A stretch of 64,000 nucleotides of DNA. Origin: Linnemannia schmuckeri (taxonomy: Eukaryota > Mortierellomycota > Mortierellomycetes > Mortierellales > Mortierellaceae). The translations under genes and the position numbers were made by a program. The notes under the pieces are model-generated. The model did not search any database, had not been told where the DNA came from, and was given only the letters and a program-made list of their open reading frames with translations. Positions 56,816-64,000 of the stretch are shown in pieces (position 1 is the first letter of the stretch; each line of letters begins with the position of its first letter). Location: contig JANATG010000001.1 in NCBI GenBank assembly GCA_029449235.1, forward strand, positions 2,666,001 to 2,730,000. Reading direction: 5' to 3'.

Positions 56816-57369
56816 TTATCGTCCTCGATGCATACTCGAGAGCTTCGACCATTATTCGAGAGTGGGAGGACCATACCGTCGTTTCAAAAGTGAATGATAG
56901 CTTTTTCTTTTAACCAGGAAGTGTAAAAAGCAATAATCTACTTTAGTGTTACCTTTTTTTGCAGCAGGTGATGAATGATGAAGCAACGACGGGCCAAAAG
57001 CTGTCTTGTTATTTTACAAGGGAGAGAAGGAGCATGTAGAATCTAAGCGAGATAATGGTAGAGTTGACTTACTTTCAAGATAAGTTTGAGGTTCAGTGGG
57101 AGGCGTGAAATTGATAAAAAAAAAAGGGGGAGGGGGGGGGGAGTTTCAGAGGTCTCGAGCAAAATAGTTAGAAGCGGAATTTATGTATTTTTGTTTGGCG
57201 AAGCACTCAATTTTTTATTTTTGGCTAATGATGACTAATCATGCCACGAGTCGACCGATCACTTATTATATAGGCGAGTAACATTTTATGCGTTGTACCG
57301 TTGTTTAAGTTGAGGAGGGCGAAGGCAAGGACGATCTCAGTGTCTGTTTTGTTGTTATTCCTTTAGTGT

Positions 57370-57540
57370 GCCACCTGTTACTTTACTTTTTACTACTTCA
57401 CCAAGTTGCTACTTTGCTACTTTTTGCTACTCCGATTACTTTTGCTTTGCCATCTTTTGATTGTTTCGCCATCCGTTACTTTGTCGCTTTTCATTCCTTC
57501 ACAAACCATTGCTTTGCCATTTTTTGTTCTTTGCAAACTA
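57370..57540 (+). repeat. Degenerate TTTGCTACTT-type low-complexity repeat
   Basis: Recurring TTTGCYA and TACTTT words at irregular 10-20 base spacing (TTGCTACTTTGCTACTTTTT and variants). It does not look coding. Confidence 0.5.
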
Positions 57541-58089
57541 TCATGTTAGGTTTAAAAGAATTTAATAATAAATGACGACGCGTTTAATACTGTGTTGAAG
57601 CGGCTTCTTTACCAAGCGATTCGGACTTTTTATTAGATGAAAGACAATTCCTATTAAGTGAAGGACGATTTTCACCATATGATTCACATTTTCCATCAAG
57701 GCTCTTCACTAAGTGAGACGCGGTTGACTCAAAGTAAGGAGGTCAACACACTTGGCGAGAAGCTCAGGTGAGTGACAAACGCGAAAAAATATTGAAAAGA
57801 TACGGATGCATGGCGCTATTTACCATGCTCCTACCCTGCAAGATACAGAAGCATGTAAATATAGATACTATAATAGAATGTTGTAATAGAAAAAAAAAGA
57901 ACAGAAAAAGATAATGGCAGTGTCAAGAAAACAGATCGAGAAGTAGATGAGAGCGGATAGACAGAACCTTGAACAAGGACTAGAAACTGAGTATGAGAAA
58001 AGGACTAAGGCATATATTTTGGCGATACCAAGTGAAGAACTATCAATTTGCTATGTAAGAGTCTTTTTATACTTGCTAGGTAGACGAAG

Positions 58090-59230
58090 TCACAAGAACA
58101 AGCCTGAACACGAGCTTGACTCGTGATACAAGGCCTTCAAGGTACAGGTAGCGTTGAGGAATGGCTTTGAGGAGATGTGGGAGATGTTGGATTTGGGTGA
58201 TCCTGTCAAGGGGAGGGATTGGAGTTGGAAGGGCGTTGGTGGAGTGGTTTTGGATATTGCGGCGATGGAGAAGGGTTTGAGATCAAGTTCTGTCATCTGG
58301 ACAAGGTAGAGGGATTTGATGGATTCGAGTTGGCATAGACGAGGAGCGCCTTTACATGGGGACCTAAGCCGAGGTGGAAGAGTCGCACGTTGGGGAGGAG
58401 GATTGAGAGGAGCTGCATGGATCCCGGGGAGATGGCTGTCTGCAAGTCCAGGTGAGAGGGTTTGGCGAAAAGAAGAGAGGCGTGGTAATCCAGGATCATG
58501 GGCGTGAGGTCGAGAATAAAATCCTTGCAGTGATAGTTTTCAAAGATAAAGGCTTCGATTGTAGTCGCCGACTGACGAATGTAATCCTGGAGGGCGTAGA
58601 GTCCCGAAAGGTTGGTGATGCTGACCAGTTCCTTGAGAGATTTGCCCGTATAAGTTTCACTCTTGACACGACCGTCGAGCTCTTCTTCAGGGGCAGACTT
58701 GTATATATATATAAGTGGAGTGACTCGAGCTTCTTAAGGTTGTGGACGGCAGCATCGAGTTTGGGACACTGCTCGCTTCGGAACTTGATCCGGGTTCCGA
58801 GGTGAAGGTCGATGAGATTGGGGCACAGATTTAACACTCGGAGAGATGGTTACCGTCGGGAAGGAAGATGAGGCTTAAGAAGTGGAGGCTCTGGAGGCGC
58901 ATGAAGGGTTTCTGACTCGACGGGAATTTGGATGTGCGGAGCCCAAACTTGCAGAGGTTGTAGAACCGAAGAGCCTTCCGTTTTGGGTTCATGAAGAGAC
59001 TCGTCAGCGGGCGGTATCTTCCCTTGCCGAAAGAGAACCCCGTCAGACTGCCGACCGTCCAGATATCGCTCAACTCAAGCTTCAAAACCCGGATATTCGA
59101 CTGAGCAATCTTCGCACAATCCCCGAAAAATCTGCCGACTCTGGTTTTCCGTGCAACTTGACGTCAAGCTCGCCAATGGTCGGAGAATGATCCGACTAGG
59201 GAGCCACTGTCTTCTTTTTTCCTTCTCTCA
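58090..59230 (-). pseudogene. Family B LRR protein relict, LRR region only
   Basis: Minus-strand blocks in successive frames match the middle of the intact family B genes: AKIAQSNIRVLKLEL (compare KIAQSNIEVLHLDF), GRYRPLTSLF, FGLRTSKF, FMRLQSLHFLSLI, a stop, then CPNLIDLHLGTRIKFRSEQ and LKKLESLHLY. At least three frameshifts or stops interrupt it. No N-terminal module or KWVC motif is visible upstream and the C-terminal YRFLQPILP end is not found. It is antisense to the intact family B gene about 2.5 kb to its left. Confidence 0.7.
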
Positions 59231-59481
59231 AGGCCTTACTTCTTGCATAGTGAACTCCGGGATGTGTCGACCCTGGCTAAACGGCATGCGGAAACCTGGG
59301 TATATACTCTCATGTTCAAAAAAATTGTTGGAAAAGAAAAAAACACAGCGAACAGGTTGCACACCCTGCTCAGCAACGTTGCGTGTTTAGTTGTTTATTT
59401 GTTTGTTTGCCTATACGAGGAAAAATTAGAACCCCCGGAATGCATAAGGGTCGACTCTTCTTGTTTACGTCCGTGTAGGAG

Positions 59482-61732
59482 CTACAGCAGGTCTAGTGGA
59501 CCGAGAACCAAAAAAAAAAAATGCAGAGAGATGGCAAGAACTAAACGGAACGATTGAAATGTAACTCTCTCACTCACAAAAGAATGCATGATCAATGTAA
59601 AATCTAAAGGAGAAAATGGGAAAGAAAAAGTAAGTTGATGTTTATTAGAGGTTGTAACTGAAGTACGATTTAGATTGAGCGAAGCCGTTGTGAGGGGTAG
59701 TTTGGGGGAAAGGCGTTTCGGGACACGGTCCGGGTGCCCTGTAATTTCATCACCAAGGGTCACTCTTTCGAGAGAAGGCATAGGATGGAAGTCCAACGAG
59801 CCCAGGTCCTTCGCCATCAACTCCACATCCAGCAGTAATTCCAAGTTCCGAAGTTGGTCCAAGATTGCCAAGTCCGAGGGTGAAAATGGCTGCACCTCCT
59901 TCAAATCTTCCGCCACTTTGCTTTGTTGCTAATCTGAAGGCCAAGAAGTCTCCAGATGATGTTCCTGATTCGTCATTTCTTCCACGCCTCCATCCTATCC
60001 TGCCGTAACTCAGTGTATTTGGCATTGCGTCCTAAGGGTATGAGCCAGTTTAGGCCATGCTTCTTGGCCGGTTCATGAAAGGCAGAGAACCGACCCACGA
60101 CCACTGTCCTCAAAAATCTCGACCGGAAGAGCAGACGGCGACTACCTTCAAGCCCCCCGGAGAGCCGCGGACAGTAACTCGAAAAGTCCCATGCGGGTAA
60201 GCCAATCGTGTGATGCCTGGCATGGCAGTATGTTGGCAACATAATTCTGAGATCCCCAGGGTCGAGGAACACTTGGAGATGTAATCAAACAAGACCTGGC
60301 TCTTAGGAGCCTTCTATAACCGGGCGGGTCCGTGGAAATGCACTTCCAGATGGAGGAGTTGGAGACTGCGGCATTTCCATATCCAAGACCGGGCTGGTTG
60401 ATAGGTGTAGATGGCATGGTGTATATTCTTCTCGAAGTCGTTGTATCCCTCGCGATGAAAGATATCCATGTCATCCAGCAATGCGATCGTTCTGGCGGTT
60501 TTGAGGTAGACAAGGCGACCGGAGGTGCAGAGGTGTTGAAAAAGGTCGCGGGGTGACGTTAACAGCTCACTCCCAGCACAAGGGTGACCATTCCGGTATG
60601 GGACAGGCTGCCAGTAGAGGTCAAATGTCGTTATCACATTCGTAAATTGCGCCTCCATTTGTTGAAGTTTCAGCAGTGTAACATCCAGCCAAAGAGACCA
60701 CTGTGAAAGACGAGGACAGACCTCGTGCAGTAGGCTTAGCTCTGCCGGCGTCGTTGTCCTTGCATGAACAGAAAAGTGAACCGAATGGAGAGGCAGCGCA
60801 AGAGCGCCAATGTGGTGAAAAAGGCGAGTCCAGTAATGGCCTTGAAAAGTATGGCTGAGTCCCATAAGCTTGATGTCCGAAAGTCTTGGGACGAATGAGA
60901 GGAGATCTATCAGTTCATTTTGTTGAAACCCGATGTTCTTGAGGACCCATGGCCGAAGACGCAATAGCTTCTGCTTGTTTTCTTGGCGAGGGGTTCACGA
61001 GAGAATCATGGTAGGGTATACTTGAGCCTCCATATGCAGTTCTTCCAGAACCGGATATCGGTTCAAAATGTTATCTAGACCGAAAATACCCACATGGTGT
61101 TGAGTAACTACCAGCCGCAGCGTGGTCAAAGTGAGAGGGAGCTGAGGCGCGTTCCATTCTGTCGTGTAACAATCCTCCATGTATATGTTGAGTATCCGGA
61201 GTGGGCTAAAGTCGTAAAATATCTGTTGCGTCCTGCCGTCCTTCAACCTTACCCTTCTGTCCAACTCCCTCTGGTACTTGTCGGGAAGATCCGTAAAGAG
61301 ATGGTGGATATCGTCCCGTACGTATTGCGATATGTCACGAGAGATGTAACAATCAGAGCGTCCTGCTCCGACTAGCCTGAAGGTGATGTCGTCCTTCTTC
61401 TTGTCATTCCAGGAACTCCTGTACGATATCCAAAACACTTCCCGCAAAAGTATATTTGTTTGGTTTACCTGCAACCATCTAAATACAAGAGCCACTATGC
61501 GGTAGATGGTAACGTTATCCAGAAACGAAAACATCAGCTCGAGGATCTCTGGAATGTCCAAAGGTGATGGTCTCTGTGTCGTGGGGTTGGTGATCGGGTT
61601 TTCCTGTGTCCTTTCATTACGTCGTCGGAAGATGGTAGACGTGGTCGTTTGTTGGGAGATGAGAGGCGAAAGGAAGTTGAGGCCGACGAAGTGTCGCTCT
61701 CGCATGTTAACTTGGAGTGTGACGAGTGTCAC
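59482..61732 (-). pseudogene. F-box/LRR family A pseudogene
   Basis: Starts at 61732 with RPSPLDIPEILELMFSFLDN and a damaged F-box helix (VFRWLQVNQTN in place of CRxWxxLNQHR, one residue short). The LRR body runs to a TGA at 60997-60995, continues in the same frame (LLRLRPWVLKNIGF, PRLSDIKLMGLSHTF, LYWQPVPYRNG) to a TAG at 60316-60314, then shifts frame near 60245. The GGLEGSRRLLFRSRFLRTV stretch matches GGLCLLSRLxxLxxL. Another shift near 59920 leads to LRNLELLLDVELMAKDL and MPSLERVTLG. Two nonsense codons and two frameshifts. It is most similar in layout to the intact gene at 4521-6662. Confidence 0.8.
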
Positions 61733-63200
61733 ATTTCAAAAAAAAGAGCGATTAAGGGTTGTTGCCGACCGTTGTGCTCTCTTCTCACCCAGATAAACAA
61801 GACACAATGGGAATCGACCTGCATCCAAAATATCCTTAGGACGGCGTTGGCTGTTTCCATGATCCATGCAGCTCGTTCTGCAGGCACAGTCGACATTATT
61901 GTCTAGTTGTGGACCGGAACACACATACTTGACTTGATCAGTATTCAATGTATCAACGCACAAGAACAACCAACCCTGACTGATATGAAAAAATATTAGT
62001 TTGTGTACCCCTGGTTCCAGACTGTTTGATGGTGCCTGAAAAGTGATAGCCCCATGAAACAAACTGATCGATGATGGCCACCAAGCAGTAGAACTTCAAC
62101 ATGTGTCCTCTTCCCTTCCTCGGTAAATACAGAAAACACGCTCATCAACAGCAAATTCCGTTCCCCTTCTTCTCCACTCTCAAACGCTCGGTTTTCCTTT
62201 TTTTCATCTCCCGCATGCACATCAATTAAATCTTCAGCAACCTCTCCGATTCGAATATCATCCAACCCTTCGTTATATGAAAAGACAGCCGTGGCACAGG
62301 AAGAGGCAAAGAAGCATCAGCCCCTGGCGGGGCGAACACGAGGCGTGAGGTACGTAATAATACTTTCGTTAATTTGACCTATCTATTTCTTTTTATTTTT
62401 TTCCTCCGTCGCTCCTTCACTTGCATTCATCCCTCCCTGATCTAGATCATTCTTGTTGACCATTCAGGTCCGAGGGAGGGAGCGCCTCCCTCTCTTCCCT
62501 GGGTATTCATCACTCACTTCCCTTCTACAACTGATTACATTCATCAGATTGTTAGTTCACTCGCATTCCATGCAACGGCACAAACTCCTATTCTGTCCAT
62601 GTAGCGCATGGCTGACTCATTTTCTCCTTTTCCCTTCCACTCCTTTTCTTCCGCTTCAATGTGCCCTTACAGGGAACTGGAGATCTATTCGTATCAACTG
62701 CACCATCCATTTTTGCTATCGCTTACTCACTCCATGCGATACCAGTGCAACAATAAGCAAGACAGGAACGTCGATTCACAAAAATTAAGACTATTCGCAC
62801 AATGAATCCAACAAACAAAAGCCGCCTCTCTGGCCCTACTACATTTATCCGTCCTATCCTTTCCTGATTTCATCCTCCACGCTTGCTGAGGCGTGTGCAT
62901 CGTCAACGTACTTCGACGATTTGGTCATGTAAGTGAACTCGTTATTCTTTTTTTATTAACACACTAGTGCTAGGCAGGTCGAAATTCTCTAATTAGTTAT
63001 TTCACCCCTTGCCCCATCCTTGTCATACCATGGGTCAACAATGTGTGGTGTGAACGTTTTACTAACATCGGGTTCATTTCTTCAATGCTCTTTTTTTTAT
63101 AGCGTCCACTTATGACAAAATTTACCGCCCTCCTTTTTCTTTTTTGAGCACCCATCCGCGGGCTGGTTCTTATTTTTTTGTCCACGACTCTCGTCTGCGA
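61733..63200. other. Mostly intergenic; possible exon near 62800-62928
   Basis: C/T-rich near 62395-62660. A short open stretch before a GTAAGT donor at 62929 reads LWPYYIYPSYPF and STYFDDLV and may be an exon of the gene suspected at 63.3-64 kb. No start codon could be fixed. Confidence 0.3.
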
Positions 63201-63683
63201 GACAAAAAAAATAATACGCGGCGACAACGTAACTACTGTAAGTTGAATTTACTTTATGTACATCATTTTTGCTCTTCTCAAACTCTTTGACCAGCTCCTT
63301 CACTATCACTGTTCAGATAACACTAACCCTTGAATTTTTTTTTACCCCGCCTCTCTATATTTTTGCAGTGGTAGTCGGCGATCTTATTACCAGTCGCAAG
63401 AACATCCTCATTATACTCTTCAACATCCTAGCCCCGAGGTCGCCTCTCTTCTACGGTGGATCAAGGACCGATGGGGAGCGTATGTTTCCTCTTCCATTCG
63501 AATTGCCCTTGTGAGAGATGTAATATTCATACATGGGTGATAGAGTGTCAGAGTTCTACTCTGAAATGACATTGTTGCAAAATATGGTGGTGGCTAGACA
63601 GCTGTGGTGACGCCTTAGATTAGCAGTCATATTCTTTGTAGACATAGTATTAGTAGTGTGCCCAGCCCTCTTGTCTGCTCTTT

Positions 63684-63748
63684 GTCCTTTTACACATCAC
63701 TTCTTGGACGAGAGCAGTACTGACAAGAGTTTCGCTGGCGCGCTACAG
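63684..63748 (+). repeat. 65-bp direct repeat, unit 1
   Basis: Begins GTCCTTTTACACATCACTTC and ends GCGCTACAG. It recurs 99 bases downstream with two mismatches (GGC/GGT and CTA/CTG), both synonymous in the CPFTHHFLDE frame. Confidence 0.95.
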
Positions 63749-63782
63749 GTACAAACCCCCTCTTTGATATTATGAATAGAAG

Positions 63783-63847
63783 GTCCTTTTACACATCACT
63801 TCTTGGACGAGAGCAGTACTGACAAGAGTTTCGCTGGTGCGCTGCAG
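63783..63847 (+). repeat. 65-bp direct repeat, unit 2
   Basis: Second unit of the 99-bp-period duplication. It lies inside what would be the intron after unit 1 and ends GCGCTGCAG followed by TGTATCG, so the strong donor of unit 1 is lost. The 34 bases between the units end in an acceptor-like ATGAATAG. Confidence 0.95.
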
Positions 63848-64000
63848 TGTATCGTTTCGTATGGTTCCTTAGGACACTATTATCACTACCCCCGTACCAA
63901 TTGAGGACTTAACAGCGGTCCTACAACTCTGGCCTTCGACCTTCTCTCTGAGTAACAACATCAACTGTTACGCTTTATTTCAGCGCCACCAATATTCGAG

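Larger units (their letters stand above)
56432..58089. other. Intergenic, mostly AT-rich
   Basis: Contains a possible small minus-strand LRR fragment (56563-56815, listed separately), a G-rich run near 57125-57141 and a degenerate TTTGCTACTT-like repeat at 57370-57540. Apart from the fragment I see no gene. Confidence 0.45.
63369..64000 (+). other. Candidate exons of an unidentified gene running off the right edge
   Basis: After a TTTTTGCAG acceptor at 63368 a protein-like stretch reads QSQEHPHYTLQHPSPEVASL and LLRWIKDRWGA before a GTATGT donor near 63480. After a CGCCTTAG acceptor near 63616 a hydrophobic segment (LAVIFFVDIVLVVCPALL) leads to CPFTHHFLDESSTDKSFAG and a CTACAG|GTACAA donor at 63748. 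After TTCCTTAG near 63871 the frame continues as DTIITTPVPIEDLTAVLQLW to a TTTCAG at 63983. Phases agree, but the family is unknown to me, the start is not seen and the 3' end is outside the window. Confidence 0.35.

Noticed and set aside
57370..57540. Possible CRISPR-like or regular tandem repeat
   Set aside because: The words recur at irregular spacing with no conserved repeat unit or unique spacers.

Overview
The window looks like nuclear DNA of a filamentous fungus, most likely an early-diverging mucoromycote of the Mortierella type. The evidence is short spliceosomal introns (about 75-180 nt, GTAAGT-like donors, TAG/CAG acceptors), pyrimidine-rich leaders just before many start codons, fungal housekeeping genes, and two expanded leucine-rich-repeat families of a kind I associate with Mortierellaceae. 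That taxonomic placement is inference. I saw no tRNA, rRNA, CRISPR array or intact transposon.

Layout. (1) 1-25.0 kb is an accessory region. It is dominated by family A, intronless F-box/LRR proteins with an N-terminal F-box and a C-terminal GGLCLL...LGLLxDV...EMD block, and by family B, about 1000-1130 aa proteins with a short first exon, a central FLCEC...KWVCxxHY module and C-terminal LRRs. Of seven family A loci here, two are intact (4521-6662 and 22027-23976), one enters the window truncated (2-739) and four are disabled. Family B has one intact gene (9245-12453) and three relicts (3314-3985, about 7260-7430, about 24480-24983).

(2) 25.4-49.3 kb is a housekeeping island of clean multi-exon genes: the iron permease FTR1, a Wee1-type kinase, a large protein of unknown function (35725-39847), and three genes for mitochondrial proteins side by side (glutaryl-CoA dehydrogenase, CLYBL-type lyase, RSM22/METTL17). 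A 5 kb stretch with no supported gene (30.5-35.7 kb), largely pyrimidine-rich, precedes the unknown gene.

(3) 49.9-61.7 kb is accessory again: a partial copy of the 14.3 kb family A pseudogene, a second intact family B gene (52910-56431), a family B relict (58.1-59.2 kb) and another family A pseudogene (59.5-61.7 kb). The last 1.2 kb holds exon-like pieces of an unidentified gene, including a duplicated exon segment.

How the genes relate. Family A members are expected to be SCF ubiquitin-ligase substrate receptors, with the F-box docking Skp1 and the LRR body reading a target. Family B has an NLR-like order (small N-terminal module, central region, LRRs) but I see no nucleotide-binding domain. 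Their interleaving, high turnover and contrast with the quiet housekeeping block fit birth-and-death evolution of recognition proteins. FTR1 has two inverted near-consensus iron-GATA sites upstream. Exon junctions below were chosen by hand from splice signals, reading phase and homology between paralogs or with known families; they are not transcript-verified.
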